Below, one piece after another: positions 27,245 through 35,467 of a stretch of 64,000 nt of DNA. The stretch is from the NCBI RefSeq assembly GCF_017104715.1, contig NZ_JAAGPI010000003.1:426458-490457 (forward strand). Reading direction: 5' to 3'. Below the pieces are notes generated by a model. The model was not told the origin of the DNA. It worked only from the letters and a program-made list of their open reading frames with translations, and made no database searches. This DNA comes from Burkholderia sp. Ac-20365. GTDB lineage: Bacteria > Pseudomonadota > Gammaproteobacteria > Burkholderiales > Burkholderiaceae. The first letter of the stretch is position 1. Each line of letters opens with the position of its first letter. The position numbers and the translations under genes were made by a program.

Positions 27245-27563
27245 TCAGTATGCGCCGAAGATCCGGTCGAGCGCCGCGAGAATGGCCTCACGTCGATCTG
27301 AAAGGGAACCGATGCATTTGCCAAGAGCATTCAGGGGGACCGCGCTCATGCCGGGCGTATCAAGGAAACATTCTTCGCCGTGGATTTCGAACACGGGGAG
27401 TAGATCGGATGGCTTGCCGGAAAAGGCGAGATGTCCGACAGGTCGCAGAGGAATCGGGATGCGTGTCGGCAAAATACCGACACGGGTGCTTTGAACGTCG
27501 AGCAGATAAGGTGCCAGTTTGCGTCTCAACGTCGGGGTTCGCGTAGAGATCAAACCTGGCCAT
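27245..27563 (-). pseudogene. ccdB: CcdB-type toxin, frameshifted near codon 15
   Basis: The start ATG at 27563 overlaps the ccdA stop (TGATG), as in intact ccdAB pairs, and reads MARFDLYANPDVETQ. The rest of a CcdB protein (KLAPYLLDVQSTRVG, then PIPLRPVGHLAFSG and MSAVPLNALG, ending LDRIFGAY) is in a different frame, with the shift at about 27517-27522. Normal translation would give a garbled product of about 67 residues. CcdB poisons DNA gyrase; this copy is probably inactive unless an in-frame TTG at 27553 is used to make a slightly altered full-length protein. Confidence 0.75.
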
Positions 27564-27805
27564 CAAAACGTCCTGTATTTCGCAAGCGGAAGCCCGTCAC
27601 GATCGACCATCGCAGTGTATGCGGCGACCAGTTCGGCGTTATCTTCTGCCCAACGGCGGGCCTCCGCCTCCTGGATTCCTTCACGCACGCCGCGCTCGCT
27701 CGCCCGCAAAAGATTGATGCCAAGTTGCTTGGCGCGCTCAAGTACCTCGGGCGGCAAGGTAACGTTGGTGGATTTGCGCGGTCGACCCTCGAGTGCCTTG
27801 CCCAT
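27563..27805 (-). CDS. ccdA: CcdA-type antitoxin
   Basis: An 80-residue CcdA-like antitoxin. N-terminal residues KSTNVTLPPEVLERAKQLG form a ribbon-helix-helix DNA-binding domain; the C-terminal part (NAELVAAYTAMVDRDGLPLA) is the flexible segment that binds CcdB, ending in the usual aromatic-basic KYRTF. Start at 27805 (MGKALEG) is preferred; upstream in-frame ATGs at 27814 and beyond would add a few residues. It overlaps ccdB by one base and would repress its own operon. The antitoxin is intact although its toxin partner is frameshifted. Confidence 0.85.
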   Translation of the reverse strand: MGKALEGRPRKSTNVTLPPEVLERAKQLGINLLRASERGVREGIQEAEARRWAEDNAELVAAYTAMVDRDGLPLAKYRTF

Positions 27806-28009
27806 GTGCGACTCCATGTTGCATATCATCTGCATCATGCTCCACAAATACGGTGAGTCACAAGCGTGTTGGCTGCCGGCAGATTCCTGTCAGACCGGTA
27901 TCGGAAATCAGGGCGATTCACGATAATTTTATTTATCACCGGTTTGAGGTCGGATCATCCACGCCTTGGGAATGCCACTTGCTGTCTGAACGCCTGACGG
28001 GAGACGATT

Positions 28010-28198
28010 ATGTTCCGATTATTTGGCAGTCTGGTACTCGCAGTCGCCGTGTCGGGATGCGTAGCGGTTCCGCCTTACGGTTACAACGATCCGGCATACG
28101 GCCCGGCCTATTACGCGCCTGGTCCCAGTATCGGCGTGGGCGTGGGAGGCGGCAGCATGGGCGGCGGATTAGGCGTGGGCCTGGGAGTGGGCTTCTAA
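28010..28198 (+). CDS. Small glycine/tyrosine-rich lipoprotein
   Basis: A 62-residue predicted lipoprotein: a signal peptide with lipobox AVSGC (Cys17), then a Pro/Tyr-rich stretch (PPYGYNDPAYGPAYYAPGPS) and a glycine/valine-rich tail. The ATG at 28010 follows GGGAG. Similar short lipoproteins are common in Burkholderia and are usually of unknown function; membrane anchoring in the periplasm is the only safe statement. It is followed at once by a 30-base direct repeat. Confidence 0.78.
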   Translation: MFRLFGSLVLAVAVSGCVAVPPYGYNDPAYGPAYYAPGPSIGVGVGGGSMGGGLGVGLGVGF

Positions 28199-28200
28199 TA

Positions 28201-28260
28201 ACGGGTTATCCGTTTCACAGACAAAAAAAAACGGGTTATCCGTTTCGCAGACAAAAAAAG
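28201..28260. repeat. Two tandem 30-base direct repeats
   Basis: Copies at 28201-28230 and 28231-28260 share ACGGGTTATCCGTTTC, then (A/G)CAGACAAAAAAA, with two differences. The unit begins with the small inverted repeat ACGG/CCGT and ends in an A tract. Immediately after is a GGGGAAAG...CTTTCC stem. The array lies in the 3' region of the lipoprotein gene and may be a duplicated terminator for minus-strand transcription, where the A tracts read as T tracts. Confidence 0.85.
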
Positions 28261-28462
28261 GCCGGGGAAAGCCGCGGTCCAAGCCTTTCCGGGTTCCCCG
28301 CACAGATCCACCAGCCGGGACCGTCGTTCGCCAAATGAACCTATATCGGTGCGCGTCTATCTTTGATCTCAAGCCACGATCAGTGAGACCGGCGCCGGCA
28401 TATAAAATCCGTTTGTGACGGATCAAGTTGTCGCGCAAGTATGCAAGACATCCGGAGGAAAC

Positions 28463-29326
28463 ATGCGCCTTGATGATGAAGCAGAAAGTCAGAACGTCGA
28501 AGACCGGCGAGGCGGCGGAATGCGGGTCGGAGGTGGCATCGGTATAGGCACCATCATCATCGCACTGGCCGCTTCGTATTTCTTTGGCATCAATCCACTC
28601 ACCATCATCAATGGTGCACAGGTGCTCCAGGGAAGCGCTCAACAGCACCCAGGGCCAACGAATGCGCGTCCCATCGAAGATCCGGGCAGCCAGTTTGTAC
28701 GTCGTGTGCTCGGTAACACGGAACGCACCTGGCAGCAGATCTTCCGGACGCGCTTCAATCAGGACTACCCGGCGCCCAAACTCGTGCTTTTCACCGACGC
28801 GACGCCAACTGCTTGCGGTACCGGCCAATCCGCCATGGGCCCTTTCTACTGCCCGCCTGACCGCACCGTTTATATCGATCTGTCGTTCTACCGTGAATTA
28901 CGTGACCGCTTCGGTGCCGGTGGTGACTTCGCACAAGCGTATGTGATCGCGCACGAGGTCGGGCATCATGTGCAGAATGTCCTGGGCATCTCTGACAAGT
29001 ATGAAGCGGCCCGTGCGCGTATGTCTGGCGCACGGGGCAACGCGTTGTCCGTGCGCCTTGAATTGCAGGCCGACTGTTTTGCCGGTGTATGGGCTGCGGT
29101 CGCGAAGCAACAAAATGCCAGGCTGATCGAGCCGGGCGATTTCGAACAGGGCCTCAACGCAGCCGGCGCAATCGGCGACGACCGTCTGCAACGGCAATCG
29201 CAGGGGCGTGTCGTGCCCGAAGCATTTACGCATGGAACGAGTGAGCAAAGGCAGCGCTGGCTGCGGCGCGGCTTGTCGAGCGGCGATATCCGCCAGTGCG
29301 ACACGTTCTCAGCGCAGTCGCTATGA
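28463..29326 (+). CDS. ypfJ: Neutral zinc metallopeptidase, YpfJ family
   Basis: A 287-residue membrane-bound protein of the YpfJ/KPN_02809 family of putative zinc metallopeptidases. The start ATG 28463 has a near-ideal GGAGGAAAC before it. After a polar N terminus with RGGGMRVGGGIGIG comes one transmembrane segment (about 30-48); the zinc motif is HEVGHH near residue 170 and the downstream ELQADCFAG supplies the third ligand. The family is widespread but its physiological substrate is not known. No operon partners. Confidence 0.9.
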   Translation: MRLDDEAESQNVEDRRGGGMRVGGGIGIGTIIIALAASYFFGINPLTIINGAQVLQGSAQQHPGPTNARPIEDPGSQFVRRVLGNTERTWQQIFRTRFNQDYPAPKLVLFTDATPTACGTGQSAMGPFYCPPDRTVYIDLSFYRELRDRFGAGGDFAQAYVIAHEVGHHVQNVLGISDKYEAARARMSGARGNALSVRLELQADCFAGVWAAVAKQQNARLIEPGDFEQGLNAAGAIGDDRLQRQSQGRVVPEAFTHGTSEQRQRWLRRGLSSGDIRQCDTFSAQSL

Positions 29327-29682
29327 TTCCTGGACATCGCGAATATCGTTCCAGCGCGCGCCTGCAGGCCGTCTGGCATCGCGTAGCGGCCGCTGGCGAG
29401 TATGACGCTATGTCGGCAGATGCCGCACGCCCTGCCCGTCCACAACTGCCCGAAGCTCCAGGCTACTTTCAGCGGCAATGTTCTCCGCGGCCTGCGCCAG
29501 TTCGCGTCCATGTAGCGTCGCCACCAGAGTGCGTTCCAGAAATGAGTCACGCCACAAACGAGGCGCGTAAGCCGCGACCGACGGTTTGACTGCCCCCTAA
29601 TGCCGATAGCGCGCGCAGAATCAGAAGGTTCTATCCAAAAACCGCGCTTCAAGGGAAGCGCTGGGCTTCATGCCGGGATAGT
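29327..29682. other. Gap without recognisable genes
   Basis: About 355 bases between the convergent ypfJ and Uma2-family genes. Short frames only; no hairpin as strong as those elsewhere was noticed. Confidence 0.4.
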
Positions 29683-30213
29683 TCACGCGTCGAAGTAGAT
29701 TGATTCGAGCGACAGCGAGATGTCGAAGATGGATTGCTTCCGTAGTCCCTCGGTGCCATAAAACTGCACCTGGCCGCGTGATCTGATGATTGCGACTTCG
29801 CGAGCGCCGCTTTCCAGATAAGCGTTCACCCTGTTTGCAATGCCTGTCGTAGGCCGATCAAGAAGCACTTCTACACAGAGATCTGGCGCAAACGGAACGG
29901 GGAGATCCCGGTCAATTCCTTCCCACTTTTCTGGGAGCATCCACACCACGTCTGGTACACGGATGCCGAACGACCGTGTCATAACGGCAGTCGACAGCCC
30001 GGCGATATGGCCAAGCTGCTCAGTAATCTGACAGTAGATATCCGTTGCAATAATCTGTCGCCGGGCTGATTGTTGTGGAAACGCTACCACTTCGCCATGC
30101 TGACCCACCTCAGAACAAACAGTCCTACTGTGTTCCGCGCCAACGTTGATTCGACACCAGGTTGCTACGAGTCCGTCCTGTTCCAGAAGAGTCGACACAA
30201 GCAAACGCCTCAA
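29683..30213 (-). CDS. Uma2-family (DUF820) nuclease-like protein, N terminus uncertain
   Basis: The C-terminal two thirds match the Uma2/DUF820 family, which has a PD-(D/E)XK nuclease-like fold: GEVVAFPQQSARRQIIATDI, then GIRVPDVVWMLPEKW, PFAPDLCVEVLLDRPT and YLESGAREVAII. The family's catalytic Asp/Glu could be those of VPDVVW and LCVEVL. The normal N-terminal helix is not recognisable; the first 30 residues here (MRRLLVSTLLEQDG...) look unrelated, so the gene may have lost its original start. Family members occur in large numbers in cyanobacteria and some proteobacteria, with unknown function. Confidence 0.6.
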   Translation of the reverse strand: MRRLLVSTLLEQDGLVATWCRINVGAEHSRTVCSEVGQHGEVVAFPQQSARRQIIATDIYCQITEQLGHIAGLSTAVMTRSFGIRVPDVVWMLPEKWEGIDRDLPVPFAPDLCVEVLLDRPTTGIANRVNAYLESGAREVAIIRSRGQVQFYGTEGLRKQSIFDISLSLESIYFDA

Positions 30214-30629
30214 TAGGGAAGTTTCCTAAGGGTATTCCCTTTCTGCGTTTTTGAACATATTGTTTTTGTGTGCAATGCACAATGCAGCTGTGCGGTTCGC
30301 AATGCAATTGGCCGGCATCCGGCAAATCCTGTTTTATGCCGATATTTGGAGGCGTTATGCAGCAACCGTTTGCTGGACATTGTTGATCTTGTCGATTAAG
30401 AATTTGTGCGGCGCGGAACAATTTCTGAATCACCGTTGTTCTATTCAGTCTGATGCCCTACGCCCATCGATGCCTTGGACGGCGTGGGCTTTTCCGGCGT
30501 GTTAGCGTATTGAATGCTTGAGGCTCGTCGTACGTGAACACGTTTCCTCAGGAGTCGCTCGTCACCAGACCTACGGTAAACCTGCCGTAACTGTGAAGAG
30601 CTAGCATTCGCGTGATCACAGGAACTGAC
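30214..30629. other. AT-richer gap without recognisable genes
   Basis: About 415 bases between the divergent Uma2-like and 69-residue hypothetical genes. The part around 30230-30440 is noticeably richer in A and T than its surroundings, which may mark transferred DNA or promoters. A plus-strand 84-codon frame here has a cysteine-rich product without family resemblance and was not called. Confidence 0.4.
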
Positions 30630-30839
30630 ATGGAACTGGACTTAGACACTTTTCGACGGTTACGTCGCCTCGCCCCCGTACTTGACGACGTGCTAAACGC
30701 ACGTGAGATTGAACACGCAGATCAGGCCGTGTACCTCGACGACCTCGCGCAACTCTGCTCTCAACTATTTAACGAGTATCGTCGTCAGCACCCTGAAGAG
30801 ACTGCACAGGCTCAGCTTGAGGCGCTTGCGCCACAGTGA
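30630..30839 (+). CDS. Small acidic hypothetical protein
   Basis: A 69-residue acidic, helical protein (MELDLDTFRRLRRLAPVLDD...) of unknown function. ATG 30630 has AGGA seven bases upstream; an in-frame start at 30612 would add six residues. It has no signal peptide, membrane segment or cysteine pair. The regular pattern of Leu and charged residues suggests a two-helix or coiled-coil fold. It stands alone. Confidence 0.6.
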   Translation: MELDLDTFRRLRRLAPVLDDVLNAREIEHADQAVYLDDLAQLCSQLFNEYRRQHPEETAQAQLEALAPQ

Positions 30840-31138
30840 GATTCCTGGACAGGCGATCGCAGGCACACACGCCTGGAAGCCTGCCTCGCGCTGTCATGCC
30901 GCAATCAGGTATCTTGGTCCACGTCCCAGGTAACTTTCCCGCCCGGCATCCAGTTGGACCTCACCTACAACCTCACGTGAAAGCGGATGCGCGTCCGCGC
31001 ACGAACCGGGTCTCACTCTCACGCGGGCCATCCGCGACGAGCTATCGTTGCCGTATCGATATCCGGCCCCACGGATGGCTCTGTGTCGACGCAACAAGCA
31101 CACGCAGCATGTGCCGACCACGCAGATGAACAGTTACA

Positions 31139-31423
31139 TCATGCGACGTGGTCGCTATCCAATTCGTGTCGTTGCGGAGTCGAAAAAAGGGAATCAATAA
31201 ATGTATGTGCCCGCTTTTCGCCGTAGCGCAACGCGTCCTGCTCCGAGAGAAAATCAAATTGTTCCGGGAAGCTGACAACCTGCCCGTCAGGGCGACCGGG
31301 GGAAGAAACTGTCCAGACGACTCGGTATCGCCGATATGCGCCGCCAAGCGCATGCGTTCGTCCGGGCGTCACGCGGACATCGACGGTGCAGTTGCGGTAA
31401 GGACGATAGGACGGAGTTGACAT
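31139..31423 (-). CDS. Hypothetical protein, 94 residues
   Basis: A 94-residue soluble protein starting MSTPSYRPYRNCTVDVRVTP. The ATG at 31423 is preceded by AGGAGGAAG, an almost perfect ribosome-binding site, which is the main evidence for a real gene. The middle, YRRYRVVWTVSSPGRPDGQVVSF followed by a FLSEQDALRYGEKRAHTFIDSL helix, suggests a small alpha/beta domain. No family recognised. It lies upstream of, and on the same strand as, nothing obviously related. Confidence 0.62.
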   Translation of the reverse strand: MSTPSYRPYRNCTVDVRVTPGRTHALGGAYRRYRVVWTVSSPGRPDGQVVSFPEQFDFLSEQDALRYGEKRAHTFIDSLFSTPQRHELDSDHVA

Positions 31424-31632
31424 CTGTCTTCCTCCTGCTGCGCTGCAGCGGTCAAGGCTCACACAAGAGAACGCCGATACGACGACGTTCGGCGTGAGGA
31501 TTGCAGCAATCGCTATGCCATTCGAATGAAGCGGTGTACAAGGTCGTGATCGGGTGGCACCTGCCCTGACGCGACCCGGCTTTTGCGATCAATCACGGCA
31601 TAACCGAAGGTCAGCCATGCACGACACTGCGC

Positions 31633-33165
31633 CTAGGGCACTTTCGCGAGCAGTTCGGTCAATGTCTTCAGATCAACAGGCTTGACGAGATGATGGTCAA
31701 ACCCGGCCATGCGCGAAGCGCGGAAATCCTCGTCCTGTCCATGTCCCGTCAATGCAATCAGCAGCGACGCGGCGTTGAATGGGCTGGCGCGGATTGTCCG
31801 TGCAACCTCGAAGCCGTCTGGCTGCGGCATGCCCAGGTCGATGATTGCCACATCGAATCGATTGCGACTGTTAAATGCAAGTGCCGCCCTGCCAGTATGA
31901 ACAGAATGGACTTCGTGCCCCAGTGTTCGAAGCAGCATCGACAACGAGGCAGCATTGTCCGGGTCATCATCGACCACGAGGATGGAACGACGCGAGACAT
32001 TTTCGACGCCCGATGCACCGGGCAGGCCGGTCCGCAGAACTGAGCCGTTAAATACTGGCAATGTCAGTGTGAATTCTGCGCCGGTTCCTGGGCCCTTCGA
32101 GTGCGCGGTGACCGCGCCACCATGCAGTTCCGCGAGCGCTCTCACCAGGGCCAGGCCAATCCCGAGTCCACCGCTATAAGCTTCTTCCGTTCTTGGCGAT
32201 TGAACAAAGGGCTCGAAAATCCTTGCCGTGTCTTCTGTAGCAATGCCGATACCCTTGTCCAGCACGTGAATCGACACCGCGCCCTCGCCTTCTTCGGCAT
32301 GGATGTTTATGCAGGTGCCGTGGGGTGAGTATCTGGAGGCGTTAGACACAAGGTTGCTCAACATCTGCACCATACGCACACGGTCTCCCCACACCGATAC
32401 ACGTGGCAGCGGCTTGACGGTTACTGACTGTCTGCGCGTGTCGAGTTGAGGCTGATTGATCTCAATGGCGGTGGCGACATTCGCGGCGACGTCGATGCTC
32501 TCAAAATCGAGTCTGAGCTTCCCATGCGCGAGACTGGAAACATCCCGCAGGTCGTCGACCAGGCGCGAGAGGTGATCGACGTGTCGGCCAACTGTTTGCC
32601 AGGCCGCGTGGATGGCGTCCTGGCTCGCCGCGTACCTGGGGTCGGTCAGTTCGATTGCGTTTCGAATGGGCGCAAGGGGGTTACGAAGTTCATGGCCGAG
32701 GATGGCGATGAATTCCAGTTTGCGCCGGTCGGCTTCGCGCAGCGACCGCTCGGCACGGCTGAGCCGAAGCAGCGCACGAACATTGGCCACCAGTTCCGGA
32801 CCGGCGATGGGCTCGGTGATGTAGCTGTCGGCACCGGTTTCAAGTGACTGCACCCTGTCTGCGCTCGACAACAGCACTGCCGAGGTTTGCAAGACGAGCA
32901 CATGGCGGGTTCGAGCATCCTTTTTTATCCGCTGGCAAACGTGGATGCCATCGATGTCAGGGAGCCGTACGTCGAGAAGAACGAGAGAAGGCAAGCTCGT
33001 CTGGACCATCTCCAGGGCTTGCTCGCCCGACTCTGCCTCGACGACAGTCAAACCCGCGGCCCGAAGTAACCGGGTTTTGATGAGGCGAGCCGCGGAATTG
33101 TCATCCACGTTCAGGATGAGGTCCCTTTCGAGGGACGAATGGGGTGTGACTGGCCGACTCTGCAT
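31633..33165 (-). CDS. Hybrid histidine kinase with two receiver domains
   Basis: A 510-residue cytoplasmic signalling protein in the order receiver - HisKA - HATPase - receiver. Phosphoacceptors are Asp65 (LVLLDVRLPD) in the first receiver, His158 (LGHELRNP) in the dimerisation domain, and Asp443 (AIIDLGMPQPDG) in the last receiver. ATP-binding boxes are LVSNASRYSP (N box; Asn present) and GGLGIGLALVRAL (G box). There is no membrane segment or sensor domain, so it probably receives phosphate or a signal through the first receiver. No response regulator with an output domain is adjacent. Confidence 0.92.
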   Translation of the reverse strand: MQSRPVTPHSSLERDLILNVDDNSAARLIKTRLLRAAGLTVVEAESGEQALEMVQTSLPSLVLLDVRLPDIDGIHVCQRIKKDARTRHVLVLQTSAVLLSSADRVQSLETGADSYITEPIAGPELVANVRALLRLSRAERSLREADRRKLEFIAILGHELRNPLAPIRNAIELTDPRYAASQDAIHAAWQTVGRHVDHLSRLVDDLRDVSSLAHGKLRLDFESIDVAANVATAIEINQPQLDTRRQSVTVKPLPRVSVWGDRVRMVQMLSNLVSNASRYSPHGTCINIHAEEGEGAVSIHVLDKGIGIATEDTARIFEPFVQSPRTEEAYSGGLGIGLALVRALAELHGGAVTAHSKGPGTGAEFTLTLPVFNGSVLRTGLPGASGVENVSRRSILVVDDDPDNAASLSMLLRTLGHEVHSVHTGRAALAFNSRNRFDVAIIDLGMPQPDGFEVARTIRASPFNAASLLIALTGHGQDEDFRASRMAGFDHHLVKPVDLKTLTELLAKVP

Positions 33166-33551
33166 GATTGAACCCGGTTTGGGCCAGCAGATCGCCTGGC
33201 GAGGGAGGCCGCCGCGACTTCAACAGGGCGGCACGAGTGGAACGACACAGCAGACGTCGGTCCCATCATGAGGCAATAGCACAGGTTTGTCACGCCCGCG
33301 GACACGTAGGCGGGCAGTCGGATGAAACTTCTCGCACCTGCGCTCGCTATTGCGGCGTCGGTCCTTTGTATGTTTCCGGAGACAGCAGTCGACCCGTTTC
33401 AGCCAGTCACACCTCCCGAGATCTGCCACTCGAGGATTCATTTCGATTATGAACATCCGCGCTTGCCGGGCTTCCCAACGTTCGGTTTTGATCGGCGCAT
33501 AGCTCTCAGAATTGTAGAAGGCAACCTATTGCAACCATCCAGCCGTGAGTC
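33166..33551. other. Gap upstream of the hybrid kinase
   Basis: About 385 bases. A plus-strand frame from 33322 begins with a signal-peptide-like sequence but has no good ribosome-binding site and runs antisense into the neighbouring hydrolase gene, so it was not called. Confidence 0.4.
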
Positions 33552-34241
33552 CTACTCAGGCTTCAGTCTTGAGAACCGGAAATTACAATGGCTCGCGTCA
33601 CCTGCCAATGTTTGCGTCCTTTCTAGATGGATGCCCCGTGTCGCATAGTCGTCGAAATCGAGCCCACAGATGCTGGGCAGAATTTCCTTATCACCATGGC
33701 GAGCGGCGAACTTGCAGAAGCCGCAAGCGGTGTAGTTAATACCGAATTCGAAGTTGTCACCTAAGCTCGGCTCAACAAACTCGTATGCAAAATCGTCCGG
33801 GAACGCTTTCCGGTGGCCTTCTGTCATGCTCATGACGGCCTGCCTGCTCAGCAGGGCTCGGTTCTCCGGCGACAAAAATTGGCGACCTGCAGCGAGGCGC
33901 TCTGCTTCGGGCACTGCGAGCCCTTGTGACTTCAAAGTTTCTCGCGCGATGTCGCTAATCATCGCCAGCGGCACCCCATGCCGTCGGAGCACCCGGCCGA
34001 AGGCCAGGAAGCCAATGAGGCGCATGAAGAAGTTGCTCATGCGATTTTCCGAGCCGCCGACATAGGGCAACTGGGTGAGCACTAAATCGAATTCAGCCAT
34101 CACCTCACGCTTGATGCCTTCGATGTCGGAAAGGTGCGCGCACTCGCGCAAGATCGTTTCGGCCAAATCGAGGCGATGGCGCATGCTGGCCTCCATGACG
34201 CTACGATTCGACTCGTAAAAGGGATGGACACTTTCAGTCAT
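33552..34241 (-). CDS. L-2-amino-thiazoline-4-carboxylic acid hydrolase family protein
   Basis: A 229-residue protein of the ATC hydrolase family, named for the enzyme that opens 2-amino-thiazoline-4-carboxylate on the way to cysteine. The start ATG 34241 is preceded by GGAGAAG. The C-terminal part carries the cysteine-containing stretch NYTACGFCKFAARHGDKE and ICGLDFDDYA, typical of the family, and the N-terminal half is helical. The gene has no cysteine-metabolism neighbours, so its substrate here is open; family members occur widely in bacteria as single genes. Confidence 0.8.
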   Translation of the reverse strand: MTESVHPFYESNRSVMEASMRHRLDLAETILRECAHLSDIEGIKREVMAEFDLVLTQLPYVGGSENRMSNFFMRLIGFLAFGRVLRRHGVPLAMISDIARETLKSQGLAVPEAERLAAGRQFLSPENRALLSRQAVMSMTEGHRKAFPDDFAYEFVEPSLGDNFEFGINYTACGFCKFAARHGDKEILPSICGLDFDDYATRGIHLERTQTLAGDASHCNFRFSRLKPE

Positions 34242-34691
34242 GGGGCACTTCTCCAAACGCCCTGCCCGGAAAACTGGCAGGATAGGTTGATTTCCCTGAT
34301 CAATTTTCAGTCGACGCGATCCCTACTCTGGCTCAATTTTCGGTCGGCGTAAACAGCTCACGGAAATCATAATGAGGCAGAAAATCGTCAATCAGAGACA
34401 TTTATATTTTCCACACATTATGGTCTGAAATCCAATCCACGAAGAAAATTGCTTGCCGTTCACACGTCGATTGAAAATCATCTAGGCAAAGTCGTCGACC
34501 GGCCGTTCTTGGCCGATCTCGGAAATTCGACGCTCGCCGATGATCGCGCGCCACTGCACCGGACGCCAACTTCCAAAGTCAGCCCAACAACTGACCTCCA
34601 CGATCACCCACGTCCCCGCGCATACCGGTCGGATTCATCTTCGATTTAACTGCGAATCACGACAACTGGTGGTGTCACCCGTGGAAATGCG
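34242..34691. other. Gap before the acyl-CoA synthetase remnant
   Basis: About 450 bases with an AT-rich first half. No coding frame with family resemblance was found; the last 100 bases may be further decayed parts of the synthetase. Confidence 0.4.
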
Positions 34692-35090
34692 GTGGCTGAA
34701 AGACGCACAGAATACGAGGCGATCATCGACCGGTATTTTCACAGCGACGCGTCACCACTCGTCGACGGCTGGCTTCCAACGGGCTACGTTGCAACCATCC
34801 CTCGGCATGTGTACATGCGCATCACTGATCGCAGCAAAGACCCTATCAAATACAGGTGCGAATCGATCAGTTCGCTCAGGCAACCGGACGCCGACATCAC
34901 TGCGATGAACTGCTCGCGCTCTACGATGGCAAGGTCGCGAAGTGGTGTGTTCCTGACCACATCGTCTTCGTCGACGAGTTGCCGCGCACCGCAACCGGAA
35001 AACCGAACAGGCTGAAACTGCGCGAACGGTTCCCAATCACATATTGCGAACGACGTACACAGTTAGCGACTGCCTACCCGTTAAAGGAGC
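34692..35090 (+). pseudogene. Acyl-CoA synthetase (AMP-forming), C-terminal remnant
   Basis: Two adjacent frames carry the end of a fatty-acid-type AMP-dependent ligase: DGWLPTGYVATIPRHVYMRI then TDRSKDPIKYRCESISS in one frame (34770-34880), and [20 protein letters not shown] then [12 protein letters not shown] in another (34905-35010). They correspond to the motifs GWFRTGD, DRSKDVIKSGGEWIS and the catalytic-lysine region. Key residues have changed (the TGD Asp is Tyr) and about 50 residues between the pieces are missing, so the gene is dead. Confidence 0.75.
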
Positions 35091-35467
35091 GACGCTGGTG
35101 CCGAAGTCATTGATGGCGGCTGCCGAACGTCTCTTCGACAGAGCGGGTCCGCGCAATTACTCGCATCTACATTTCGGAGTCCATGAAATCGGTGCCGCGC
35201 ACAGCCGATGTCCGAATGGCCTGGGTAGCGATACCGTTGATCCAAACTGTCCAGAAAGCGGACCTCCAATAGGGCCCGATGACTGGGCCCAACATCACCG
35301 CCTTTTTCTTACCAAACGTTCTAAATAATTTCTGTTGGTTGCCGTTATTGCAACTCGGAGTGGTTTTGAAACGAGTCTCGAGCGTGATCGCGCCAGCATT
35401 CACGAGCATCCCGGGCAACGTCGCGCCACTGGACTCGGGGTAATGCCCCTATATTTTGGAGAGTTGC
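35091..35467. other. Gap upstream of the autotransporter
   Basis: About 375 bases with no recognisable gene. The right end holds the GGAGAG ribosome-binding site of the autotransporter (about 35458-35463). Confidence 0.4.

Noticed and set aside
30251..30505. 84-codon plus-strand frame in the AT-richer gap
   Set aside because: Cysteine-rich product without family resemblance, no convincing ribosome-binding site, and unlike the neighbouring codon use.
33322..33648. Plus-strand frame with a signal-peptide-like start
   Set aside because: There is no good ribosome-binding site, no recognisable domain, and the last third is antisense to the ATC hydrolase gene.
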